Of a stretch of DNA of 64,000 nucleotides, positions 55,251-64,000 are shown in pieces (position 1 is the first letter of the stretch; the number at the start of each line of letters is the position of its first letter). Source of the stretch: Rehmannia glutinosa (Eukaryota; Streptophyta; Magnoliopsida; Lamiales; Orobanchaceae); NCBI GenBank assembly GCA_016081115.2, contig JABTTQ020001508.1, forward strand, positions 124,001 to 188,000, written 5' to 3'. The translations under genes and the position numbers were made by a program. The notes below the pieces were generated by a model. That model was not told the origin of the DNA and did not search any database. It saw only the letters and a list, made by a program, of their open reading frames with translations.

Positions 55251-56799
55251 TGTTCACTTGGTTTTATACCATTGATTTGGGCTTCCTAGACTTACGTTTT
55301 GTGTTGTTTTTGAGTATTTTGAGTCATTTTTGTAATATCTCATATGTTGGGCATTAATTCCCATTGTTTCGAGTCATTTGAGTGGTCAATCCATGTTGAG
55401 GGCCAATTATATTGCGTTTATAGTCATATTAATGAATCATGTATCAAAAGAAGTATGAACGATCAAATAACGAGAGACTGATTTGAAGAAACGTCCAAAC
55501 GCGTCTGAAATTTCCATCACTGGCAGGGTTTCGTATTTTGGCCATAACTCTCTCTACCAAAATGATATTGAGCTGATTCAAGTGGCTATGGAAATCTAAG
55601 AGATATGGCTACAACTTTTATGAAGGGAGAAAAAGCAAATTCAAGTGGCACATAGCGTTGCAGCGCCCGGTACAGAGCATGTCGTGCCAAAATTGAAGTT
55701 GGGCACTGCAACGCCCACGCCGCAGCCGCCAGTGGATTTTTCTACGGGCGCCGCAGCGCCCAACGCCCGGCGCTGCAGCTCCCAGGCGGATCGATGTGCT
55801 GAGCGCCACAGCGCCCCTGGGCGGAATTTCCTATGCTACATACCCTCTTTCTTGGATTTTTGTGGGGCTATAAATAGAGACATTAGGGCATGAATTTAGG
55901 GATCTTGGACACTTTGGAAGCCAACATTTTAGCTACAAGACAAGGAAGAAGGCAAGGATTATCTTGGGAAAGGCTTGGAGAAGAAGATTGAAGGCTTCTA
56001 TCATCTATAAATAGAGAAGATCCCTCAACTCTTATTCTTATTTTGTTGCTTTCATCATATCTTGTAAGATGTATTGTTATATTCCAATGGACTCATTTAA
56101 TTCTATCATGAGCTAAATTCCATAATTCTAGAGGGATGATGTAATCTATATTTGAACTTATGTCTTGAGATTGTGGTTTGTCAATCTAGATTTCTCAATT
56201 TATTTGTGCTATTTGGATATATTGCTTCTAAATTACTTGATCAATAATTTAGAGTGTTTGGTGTATTTGATTTGACACTTGAGAGAGGTAATTGAATACA
56301 TGACCTTGATATAGCATAACCTAGGATTTCATGAATAGAGAGATTTGTCAATCCTTTGAAGTCATTTATTAAGATTCATAGTTTTTATTGAGATTGCATT
56401 TGGTGATTTTTATAGAGATATTGATTTCCCAATTGTGATCTAAAATCATTTGGCACTCGAGCGAGAAAATGATTATTGTAGAAATATTGACTTATAAATT
56501 GATAATTGATGATTGATAAACCATATTGATAACATAAGAGATAACTAGATTCATCACACCTCTAGAATTCATTTGATCATTTGGATAATCTCATTTTTAT
56601 TTCCGTATTATTTCCTAAATTACTCTTGTTATTCTAGCACAATCAACTCCATCAACTATTGAGTTTCTAAATAAAGTTAAATTATTATATTATAATACTT
56701 AGCAATAATTCGATAATTATTCCCTGTGGATACGACAACCTTACTTTCACTATATTAAAACTTGACACCGTGGACTTGCGGTTAGAAATATCTCTAACA
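55251..56799 (+). repeat. 5' LTR of element B
   Basis: The repeat starts TGTTCACTTGG and ends CTCTAACA. It carries a GC-rich block (55660-55830) with many GCGCCGCAGCGCCC-type words, and two TATAAATA boxes each followed by GAGA (55869-55876 and 56006-56013). The 3' LTR matches only its first ~525 bases. Confidence 0.93.
55660..55830. repeat. GC-rich GCAGCGCCC-word block in the LTR
   Basis: The words GCAGCGCCCGG, GCAACGCCCACGCCGCAGCC, GGGCGCCGCAGCGCCCAACG and GCCACAGCGCCCC repeat with self-complementary partners. Open frames on both strands over it (55618-55893) are composition effects. Confidence 0.75.
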
Positions 56800-56805
56800 A
56801 GTTTT

Positions 56806-56823
56806 TGGCGCCATTGCCGGGGA
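56806..56823 (+). promoter_or_regulatory. Primer-binding site of element B (tRNA-Asp type)
   Basis: TGGCGCCATTGCCGGGGA, six bases after the LTR end, is complementary to the 3' end of plant tRNA-Asp with one mismatch (A for G at position 8). This primer is characteristic of Athila-type elements. Confidence 0.9.
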
Positions 56824-56859
56824 TTAATACATTTTATTTGCGCTAATATTATTACTTAG

Positions 56860-58371
56860 TTGTTTTACTTTAATTTAGATTGGTTCTTGTTACAATTGGG
56901 TTATTGCCATTTTTGTGTTTTCTTGTTGATGCAAAGAAATAAAAGTGCTAATTTAATCTTATTTAATCCAGAAATTGAAAAAACACTCCGAAAGATTAGA
57001 GCCACACGAAGAATCGAATTCACAAAAATGGCAGGAAACGGTGAAGATGAAGACCGCATACCTATTATTGCACCTCCAGAAAGGGCCATTCGGGATTATT
57101 TTCGACCAACCACGAATCAAAATTATTCGGGCATTGTTCGCCAACCTACCAATGTGAATAATTTTGAATTGAAACCGGCCATGATAAACATGGTGCAACA
57201 AAATCAGTTTGGGGGAAGTGTCGTAGACGACCCGAATGCTCATTTGGATATATTTCTTGAGATATGCGACACTATCAAAATGAATGGGGTTCCTGATGAA
57301 GCTATTCGGTTGAGGTTATTTCCGTTTTCACTTCGTGATAAAGCTAGACAATGGCTTTAAACTTTCCCACCCGAAAGTATCACTAGTTGGGATGATCTCA
57401 CTGAAAAATTTATGGCAAAATTCTTTCCACCTAGCAAGATACTTCAACTGAAGAGTGAGATTGCTCAATTTCATCAGATCGACTTTGAACCACTCTATGA
57501 AGCTTGGGAGCGATTCAAGGAATTATTGAGGAGGTGTCCACAACACGGGTACGCAGATTGGTAAAAAGTTCAGTATTTCTACAATGGTATGAATGGTCAT
57601 TCGAGAACTCTTATAGATGCTACAGCAGGAGGTACATTGATGGCTAAAACTCCAAGTGAATCCATGCTTTTGCTAGAAGAAATGGCTGCCAATAGTTATC
57701 AATGGCCTTCTGAGAGATGCACGCCAAGAAAAGTCGTTGGTGTTCTTGAACTTGATACTATGTCCGCATTGGCTTTTCAAATTTCCACCTTGTCAAAGCA
57801 AATTGCCACTCTAAATTCGAGTGGAAAACAACAAACAGAGGTTGTCATGGAATTAAGTCAAGAAGTGGTGAATCCCGATACGGAGCAAGCCAATTATGTG
57901 AACAATCGGGGTTTCAACAATAGATGGAGTCAATTGCCAACACATTATCATTTGGGACTTCGCAATCATGAAAATTTCTCATATAGCAATACGAAAAATG
58001 TGTTGCAACCACCTCCGGGATTTCAAACTCAGGCAAGTACGAGTATACATGTGGGAGAAAATAAGTTGTCCTTGGAAGAATTACTTGGCACATTTATTAT
58101 AGAAACCCGAGCCTGGATGAACAAGAGTGATGCTAACATGGACAAGTTTGGCTCGAGAGTTACAACAATAGAAGGTCACATCAACTCCTTGGGGACACAA
58201 TTAGGTCAGTTAGCGACAACAGTGAATTCGTTGCAGCAGAGAGGGAAATTTTGGAGTGATACAGAGGTTAATCGGAGGGAGCATTGCAATGCAATTTATG
58301 TGAGAACGGAAGTAGAAATTCAGCTTGCACCTGAACAATCACCTATTTATGCAAAAGGAGTGGAATCCTAG
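56860..58371 (+). pseudogene. Athila-like gag of element B, two stops
   Basis: A single frame runs from 56860 to 58371 with in-frame stops at 57358 and 57562. The likely start is ATG 57028 (MAGNGEDEDRIPIIAPPERA). The gag domain is clear: NNFELKPAMINMVQQNQFGG, AHLDIFLEICDTIKMNGV, LRLFPFSLRDKARQWL, stop, TFPPESITSWDDLTEKF, LYEAWERFKELLRRCPQHG, stop, FYNGMNGHSRTLIDATAGGT. The C-terminal half (57600-58371) includes heptad-like segments (SALAFQISTLSKQIATL; GSRVTTIEGHINSLGTQLGQ), so Gag assembly by coiled coil is plausible. A TAG at 58369 precedes the protease in another frame. Confidence 0.93.
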
Positions 58372-58373
58372 GA

Positions 58374-58850
58374 ATGAAGTTTGAGGAGTTTGAGACTGTT
58401 TACCTGACAGAGAAAAGTAGTGCAATAGTGCAGAGAAAACTACCTCAGAAAATGAAGGATCCAGGGAGTTTTAATATTCCATGTACTATTGGAGGAGTTT
58501 TCTTTGAAAAGCCACTTTGTGGTCTTGGTTCCAGTGTAAATCTTATCTCTCTTTTTGAAGTTACAAAGCTTGGGTTTGGGGAGGTGAAATGTTCTAATAT
58601 CACATTGCAATTTGTTGATCGATCAATCACATATCCTTGGGGAATTATTGAAGACGTGCTAGTAAAAGTTGATAAATTTGTTTTCCCCGTGGATTTTGTG
58701 GTGTTAGACGTGAAGGAGGACCAAAATATACCTATAATTTTTGGTCGGCCATTTCTAGCTACGTCAAGAGCATTGTTGACGTAGAAATGGGGAGTTGATC
58801 CTGCGGGTGAATAAGGAAGAAGTTGTGTTCACCATTCTTCCAACTAAGAG
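58374..58850 (+). pseudogene. Athila-like aspartic protease of element B, catalytic Asp lost
   Basis: The frame 58374-58784 reads AIVQRKLPQKMKDPGSFNIP, CTIGGVFFEKPL, then CGLGSSVNLISL, where the family has CDLGASINLMPL. The catalytic Asp is Gly, so the enzyme cannot work. ITYPWGIIEDVLVKVDKFVF and IPIIFGRPFLATSRALL complete the fold, and a one-base deletion near 58797 breaks the tail (LRVNKEEVVFTI in another frame). Element A keeps the Asp at the same place. Confidence 0.92.
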
Positions 58851-59007
58851 ACTTATTTGAATCAAATGATGGTTATCAGATAGATGGGCATAGGTCAAGA
58901 TATTGGTGGTTGGGAACTATCTAAGGGAAACGAGATAACGCGTCCTATTGGAGATCCAACTTGAGGACAACTGACAAAATCTGGTGAAGGTCAAGATCAG
59001 AACTTAA

Positions 59008-59032
59008 CGCTTCTTGGGAGGCAACCCAAGTG
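59008..59032 (+). other. Conserved post-protease hairpin motif of element B
   Basis: AACGCTTCTTGGGAGGCAAC followed by CCAAGTG contains the perfect stem CTTGGG/CCCAAG around loop AGGCAA. It lies about 180 bases after the end of gag-pro, as in element A. Confidence 0.75.
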
Positions 59033-60615
59033 ATTTTTCTTGTGTTTTCCAGTTGCTTATTTTGTTTATTTTTCATTTTATTCGATTTTATTTTATTTGA
59101 TTTTTAATTGAAAAAAAAAGTAAAAAAAAATCGAAAAAAAATGGCACTATATTTTCCACTTGGGTGCATTGTGTATGAACTTTAATTTTCGAGTTCTCAC
59201 CCATAATCAAATTTTATGGCTCCACAAGTTTTGTTTTCTTGTCTACATTGCAAGGCTACAAAGATGCGAAACCAAAAAGGGATCGTGCCGAGGTGAAGGG
59301 GACGAACAAGACCACACCTCGGAGGCATGCAACACCCACAAGCTTGTGCGCTAGGATGCATAGTAAGCTTATACGGAATACCTCATGCACATATTGGTAC
59401 CACATAACTTTCATAAGGAGTTTTTACTCCTTGACTACCAGGAAAGTTTTTTTCCCACCTCTCCATTGGGGACATTGTCGTTTTAAGTTTGGGGGGGTGT
59501 AGTCTATTTTTATTCATCAAGTCGAGTCTTGAGTTAAAAAAAAATAGTTGAGTTGTCGTTTGTAAAACTCTGAAACTGCATGACTAAGTTAATTTGTTGA
59601 ATATGAGGAACGGTCAAGAGAGCATGTGTTTGAATTGTGATCTATTCTTCTTTACATTAATTCCATCTATTTGCTTAACTCTGTTGATTTATTTGAGGAT
59701 GATTTATGCAATTGAGTATTTCTTGTATGATGCCACCGGATTCTAGAGCTTGTTTGATCACTAGTCGAGGCGAAATCTTAGGTGAAGTAACACTAAGGAA
59801 ATGATTTAGGCCATCTTTGAGCAAGCTAGAGCAAAAAAATACCTACCTTTTTATTATATACTCTCACTAGTGTCCCTTTGAGCCTGTTAAACTCGTTCTT
59901 TGGCAACCAATCTTTTACCTTGAGCCTACATGTGAAAATCTTAATTACCCATCACTCATACACACAAAGTATAGAAGAATGTTGAAGGTTGAGGAGGGTA
60001 TGATAAGTAGGGTATATGTTATTTGCATGGAGTTGCCCGAGAAAACGAAAATATGAAATCCCATGTGTTAAAATATGCAAAAGAATAAGTTTGGGGGTTT
60101 CGAAAAAAAAAATTAAAAAAAAAATCGAGGCTCATAAAGGGAGAATAGTCGAGAATTCAACAAAAGTGAAGGTAGCTATTTTGTTTGGCAATTAGTGATT
60201 TGAAGTCATAATTGTGTGTTTGGGTGAGTTGAGCCACTTAATCCTATATTTTCCTACCTTACCCTAAGCCCACATTACAAGCCTTGAAAGTTCTATTGAT
60301 TCTTGTGTTACATTAGTCTACATTAGTGGAGATTCGTGTGAATGACAAGCTTATGGAATCCGGTAAACATTATTTCTTGATAATTAGAATTGGATCATTT
60401 TGATAACACTTGATTGCGCGAATCTATTTGAATAATGTAAACAGAATTGGCATGAACATTCAACACATTTGATCACAATGTCAAAACACATGCTTGATAG
60501 TGATATGAGTAATGAGACAAATGATATTGGTTGTGAAGTTTTGCGCTTTGTTTGTATTATTGTCTCTTGTATTTTTCATTTTAGAGTTGTAATTGCTTGA
60601 GGACAAGCAATATTG
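59033..60615 (+). other. Long noncoding region of element B with repeated polypurine-like tracts
   Basis: No coding capacity is seen over 1.6 kb; frames at 59160-59502 show no domain. Purine tracts AAGTTTGGGGGGG (59485-59497) and TAAGTTTGGGGG (60086-60097) precede the true PPT. The block at 60225-60360 (GAGCCACTTAATCC, TTTTCCTACCTTACCC, CATTACAAGCC, GACAAGCTTATGG) is shared with element A. Confidence 0.7.
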
Positions 60616-60630
60616 TAAGTTTGGGGGTAT
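60616..60630 (+). promoter_or_regulatory. Polypurine tract of element B
   Basis: TAAGTTTGGGGGTAT lies one base before the 3' LTR start TGTTCACTTGG. Confidence 0.85.
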
Positions 60631-60631
60631 T

Positions 60632-61156
60632 TGTTCACTTGGTTTTATACCATTGATTTGGGCTTCCTAGACTTGAGTTTTGTGTTATTTTTGAGTATTT
60701 TGAGTCATTTTTGTTATATGTCATATGTTAGGCATTAATTCCCATTGTTTCGAGTCATTTGAGTGGTCAATCCGTGTTGAGGGCCAATTATATTGAGTTT
60801 ATAGTCATATTAATGAATCATGTATCAAAAGAAGTATGAACAATCACAGAACGAGAGACTGGTTTGAAGAAACGTCCAAATGCGTCTGAAATTTCCATCA
60901 CTGGCAGGGTTTCATATTTTGGCCATAACTCTCTCTACAAAATTGATATTGAGCTGCTTCAAGTGGCTATGGAAATATAAGAGATAGGGCTACAACTTCA
61001 ATGAAGGTCGAAAAAGCAAATTCGGACATTTGTTGGGCGCTAAAACCGGCCGGGCGTCTTGCAAATACCGGAGCTGAAGCATGCCGTGCCAAAATTGAAG
61101 TTGGACACTGCAGCGTCCAACGCCCGGGCGGATATTTCTATGGGCACCGCAGCGCC
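60632..61156 (+). repeat. 3' LTR of element B, truncated
   Basis: It matches 55251-55770 with few differences (for example ACTTGAGTT for ACTTACGTT), then stops in the GC-rich block at GCAGCGCC. Confidence 0.93.
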
Positions 61157-61947
61157 TAAAGCTGTCAATTCCAGCCCGACCCGATGGTCCGTCTCGAACT
61201 AATCCGTTTTTCTAATGGGCTGGGCTTTATTTTTCCAGGCCCGAAAAAAGTCGGGCCTCAAAAGCCGGGCCCAATCGGCATTATAAGTCAAGAGACTGTA
61301 CGTGGTGGGTATGGGGTGACCAAGCTATAAATAATTCTCACAAGATATAAAAGGGAGAAAAAAAGTATTGAATGGATTATAAGAAATTCCTCGGACTGAT
61401 TTTATTTGACCAAAGGAGACAATAAAAATAGTGGTGGTGCCATGGGGCGGCAAGACATGCAGTGGTGATGGGACGGAAAGACCAGGCAGTGGCCTTGAAG
61501 CCCATCATACAATTTTTTAATAATCACTAAACTTCTTCCCAACTTTGAATTATAGCTATTTGTTTTAATCTTCTGCTCAACTTTGAGAAATATGGAAGAG
61601 AATTTCCTACTGCTTTGGACAGTGAAAATCAGCTTTGCTCTTGCATCCTGAGCCATGTTTTTTATCACAAATAAGGCAAGATGAACTTTGTATCACACAT
61701 GCATACACTGGATTTTTGCATGATATACTATTAAGTAAAAAAAAAAAAGAACTGAAGAAAAAGCAGATGATGAATTACATAACCTGAACAACAACTAGAC
61801 CAAATTACATGACCAGATCAACAACTCATGCGCTTTATAATAGAGAGTGGTGATCTGCATATCGTGGATAAATAATTTATTCGTAAATCACACATCCTAG
61901 TTAAAATAAATCAATCAATGAATTGAAAATATGAAAATGATGATACC
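61157..61947. other. hAT-like end and unassigned CACTA filler
   Basis: AAAGCTGTCAATTCCAGCCC, GGCCCGAAAAAAGTCGGGCC and AAGCCGGGCCC (61158-61272) are typical of a widespread hAT-like terminus. From 61300 on there is AT-rich sequence with a minus-strand frame at 61668-61402 (88 codons) that shows no domain; it could be another captured fragment but I cannot support that. Confidence 0.45.
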
Positions 61948-62219
61948 TCATGCGTGTCGCTCTTTAGGGGAATAGTGAAATCCTTGCCTAGGCCGAGATA
62001 TCTTGAGGATGATCTTCCTTATCGAGGAGTAAATTCTGGGGCTTGAGATCGTGGTGGTGTACTCCATGACTGTGGCAGTGAGAAACGCCCTTTAAGAGCT
62101 GGTAGAGGAAGCTCTGGATCAAGACTGGGAGAAGATGCCTAGGGGTAGGGCCCTTGCGATGGGAATCTATATACTTCTTCAGATCAGTGTCAAAATACTC
62201 GAAAACAAGGTAGCAGACT
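61948..62219 (-). pseudogene. Captured exon of a plant B-type cyclin-dependent kinase (CDKB1-like)
   Basis: On the minus strand the frame gives VCYLVFEYFDTDLKKYIDSH, RKGPTPRHLLP, SFLYQLLKGVSHCHSHGV and HHHDLKPQNLLLD. These are kinase subdomains V-VIb; the catalytic loop should read HRDLKPQN and has His for Arg. After a small deletion another frame continues GLGKDFTIPLKSDTHE. The exon ends at a consensus donor GAG|GTATCA (61949-61944) and starts after AG in CTTAG|TCTGC, so it was copied from genomic DNA with its introns. CDKBs drive the G2/M transition; this piece lacks the ATP-binding lobe and the C-lobe. It lies in the CACTA element, opposite in strand to element B. Confidence 0.9.
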
Positions 62220-62369
62220 AAGTTTTCTCGTATTAGAGAGAGGAGACAGAGGAATCAAAAGAAAAGCGGCGGTAGTGGCGGTGGATAGCAAGAGAGAGAG
62301 GAGATCGATGGATGGAGAGATCGAGAAAAAAATGAGAGATGAAAGAGATCTCTGAGGCTAATTAAAAGA
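62220..62369. other. Purine-rich filler before the CACTA right end
   Basis: GAGAGAGGAGATCGATGG and AGATGAAAGAGATCTCTGAGG text has no coding evidence. It may be 5' intron or leader sequence of the captured kinase gene, but nothing proves it. Confidence 0.35.
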
Positions 62370-62769
62370 TCACTACATCGATTGTTTAAACAACCTATGT
62401 AAATTACAAGAAGTTTACATCGTTTGTCTAAAAAACAGATGTAAAGAATATTTTTACACCAGTTCTCTTTATTAACCGGTGTAAAATTCTTACAAAAATT
62501 ATAATTATGCCACCACGTTATTTTCTACATCGTTTGCTTAATTAATCGATGTAAAATCTTTATTTTGTAGTAGTGCAAATACAATAATAAGCTATTTAAA
62601 TTTATCCTTCCCAAATCCCCAAACCCAATAAATACTAGAATTTAATGCCCTAAAATTAACATCAATGTTGAGGAGATTTCATGGTAGAAATCTTTTTAAT
62701 GTGCATCTAAACTTTGAAAACCTATCTCTTCAGCACAAAATCTTTTCACATATGTTTATCTTTTTTAAA

Positions 62770-62880
62770 AAACATAAATAAATAAATTTGGCTCTGTCAT
62801 TGCAGAGACTCGAACTCGGACTTCTTCACTAAAGAGTAATACCCGTGGCCACTGGTATCTGTGTAATCTTCTCTCAGGAT
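62770..62880 (-). mobile_element. SINE-like tRNA-related unit
   Basis: On the minus strand CCAGTGGCCACGGG precedes GAGTTCGAGTC (a B-box word), followed by TCTGCAATGACAGAGCC and an AT-rich (AAAT)n-type tail toward 62770. The pattern fits a tRNA-derived SINE. No target duplication was confirmed. Confidence 0.5.
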
Positions 62881-62882
62881 CT

Positions 62883-63998
62883 AGGGATGGCAATTTCCTC
62901 TATACCCGATGGAGGATCTGATACCTAACCTAACGGATGAGGGTATGGAGGGTATTTTTGTACCCGATTAAATAAATAGATACATGGGTATGAGGACTTT
63001 CGGGTATGGGTATAGAGGTGGGTCTAGGTACATACTACCCATACCCTACTCGATACCCAATTAAATAATATTTTATTTTTTACATATATATTTATTTATA
63101 ATTTTTTACATAGATATTTATTTATTTATTTATACAAATATATTTATTTCTATTTAACAAAAGTATTTTTTCCCAAATTTTCTCAACCAAAATCTACTAA
63201 CCCGCATGTTTTTTTTTCGAAACGATAGAAATATATTCATTACTCAAATAAACTTACACTGCCAACTGGCAAATGGCCACCTAGAACATACATACATTGA
63301 TACATGTCAAGGGGAGAACTCCGTACGAGAGGTAAAACCACCATAATTTGAGGGAGCAAAACAAGAAACTACTAAAAAACACAAAACAAATAAAAACTAA
63401 GAACTCCAAATGAAACTAAACCACCTCCGAAAGGAGGACTAAGGCACTCCGCAAGGGAGACTACCCAACTCGAACAAATCCGGGCACGAGCTACTACACG
63501 CACTGCAAGACTGAAATTACCGACCGCCACGAGTTTCGCAAATCAACCGGTAAAAAAAAACAAAAGAAAAACAGAAAAAATAGAAAAATCGAAAAAAAAA
63601 AAAAGAAAAAGAAAATGCCCTCTCTCGACCCGATCTTCAATCGCAACCGCAACCTATCACCTACCCGACTCCAACTCTCCTCTTTGTAGCTCCGACCTTC
63701 GACTTGTCTCCACTCTTGATCGGAAAAACCGATCACCTCCGGATAACACAAGAGATATACATTCATTGGCTCCATCATGAAACATGGTTGGGGAGGGGAG
63801 GGGATAAGGGAAGGAGGAGGAGGAGAAGGGAGGGGAGGGGAAGGGGGCGGCTGTGATGGGGAGGGAGAGGAAAGAGTTTAAAGTTTTAGGGTTTTTTAGA
63901 GAGTGGGAGGAGAAAAGAGAGGTAGTGAGAGAAAACAAAGTAGCTCTATAACCCGCATGTCACTAACCCACTTATTTTGTTTTTTCTAATATTTTATT
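62883..63998. mobile_element. hAT-like element end, interrupted by a retroposon
   Basis: TAGGGATGGCAATTTCC (62883) followed by tandem-like GGGTATGG/TACCCGAT words is the kind of terminus seen at 24202. The sequence resumes after the retroposon at 63961. The right end lies outside the window. Confidence 0.4.
63209..63948 (-). mobile_element. Poly(A) retroposon of unknown family with 11-bp target duplication
   Basis: TAACCCGCATG occurs at 63198-63208 and 63949-63959. Between them, on the minus strand, is a ~740-bp unit that ends in a poly(A) stretch (poly-T at 63209-63217) after GAATATATTTCTATCGTTTCG, text like the 3' end of plant L1-type LINEs. It starts with a CT-rich leader. Possible coding text on the minus strand (63778-63494) has a phenylalanine-rich stretch from a poly-T tract and no known domain. 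It could be a non-autonomous LINE partner or a processed copy of a cellular transcript. Confidence 0.7.
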
Positions 63999-64000
63999 AT

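Larger units (their letters stand above)
55251..61156 (+). mobile_element. Athila-like gag-pro-only LTR retrotransposon, element B (nested in the CACTA element)
   Basis: The 5' LTR is 55251-56799, the PBS 56806-56823, gag-pro 56860-58850, the noncoding region 58851-60615, the PPT 60616-60630 and the truncated 3' LTR 60632-61156. There is no integrase, reverse transcriptase or RNase H, and no room where they were simply deleted with recognisable remains. The layout therefore fits a non-autonomous element that depends on an Athila-type relative. The 3' LTR is cut after about 525 bases by a hAT-like end, so the right target duplication is lost; the left flank is ATCGA. Confidence 0.92.
55047..62575. 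mobile_element. CACTA (En/Spm-type) transposon carrying a kinase exon and a nested retrotransposon
   Basis: The left end CACTACTACAAAAAGG (from 55047) and right end TTTTGTAGTAGTG (to 62575) are inverted repeats, flanked by the 3-bp duplication CAA (55044-55046, 62576-62578). Both sub-terminal regions hold four ~30-bp hairpin units of the form TACATCGGTT...AACCGATGTA (55072-55215 and 62370-62560), expected transposase-binding sites. No transposase is encoded. Without the nested Athila-like element the transposon is about 1.6 kb, and it contains a captured CDK exon (61948-62219). Confidence 0.93.

Noticed and set aside
55618..55893. Opposed open frames of 63 and 82 codons
   Set aside because: They are in the GC-rich word block of an LTR and have no conserved domain.
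61402..61668. Second captured gene fragment in the CACTA element (88-codon minus frame)
   Set aside because: No motif is recognised and no splice borders are evident; it could be chance. A protein search would decide.

Overview
This is plant nuclear DNA, almost certainly from a dicot. It is AT-rich and dominated by transposable elements (TEs). It holds spliceosomal introns, plant-type LTR retrotransposons, a plant L1-type LINE, CACTA, Mutator-like, hAT-like and Harbinger-like DNA transposons, a cytosolic-type tRNA-Ala(AGC) gene and one small plant transcription-factor gene of the RADIALIS-like single-MYB family. I cannot name the species.

Layout. 1-1219: a probable solo Copia-type LTR. 1220-22620: an Athila-like Ty3/gypsy element (element A) in plus orientation, with degenerate gag, protease and ATHILA-ORF1-like regions. 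It is split by a SIRE-like Ty1/copia element at 6217-20164 in minus orientation, with both LTRs, a perfect ATTTG target-site duplication (TSD), PBS, PPT, a broken gag-pol and a long broken env-like region. About 23.0-23.8 kb: a fragment of a CACTA-type transposase. 24202-30833: a small hAT-like element split by a decayed Copia element (24245-30415), itself invaded by a second decayed Copia element (24727-27559). 30.8-41.8 kb: gene-free, with SINE-like pairs, hAT, CACTA and fold-back MITEs, and long microsatellites. 41846-42759: the RADIALIS-like gene, the only cellular protein gene with a clean structure, with a TATA box and one intron. 43456-43962: a 200-bp tandem duplication next to tRNA-Ala. 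44060-50135: an almost complete LINE with a 15-bp TSD and poly(A) but several frameshifts. 50155-50908: a Harbinger-like MITE. About 51.53-54.29 kb: a Mutator-like element with a spliced DUF1985 gene and a convergent transposase pseudogene, bearing arrays of a palindromic 18-mer. 55047-62575: a CACTA element with exact termini and CAA TSD. It carries a captured exon of a B-type cyclin-dependent kinase and is itself invaded by a second gag-pro-only Athila-like element (element B). 62.8-64 kb: a SINE-like unit, a hAT-like end and a poly(A) retroposon of unknown family.

How the parts work together. Most coding segments are dead: there are stops and frameshifts, and catalytic residues are lost in two retroelement proteases and one reverse transcriptase. 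The useful biology is in the one MYB gene, the tRNA gene, the exon captured by the CACTA element, and noncoding modules shared by the two Athila-like elements (a hairpin after the protease, repeated polypurine tracts, a conserved 3' block). I found no novel multigene system. The best leads are these noncoding TE modules, the palindrome arrays of the Mutator-like element and the long fold-back at 36.7-37.4 kb.
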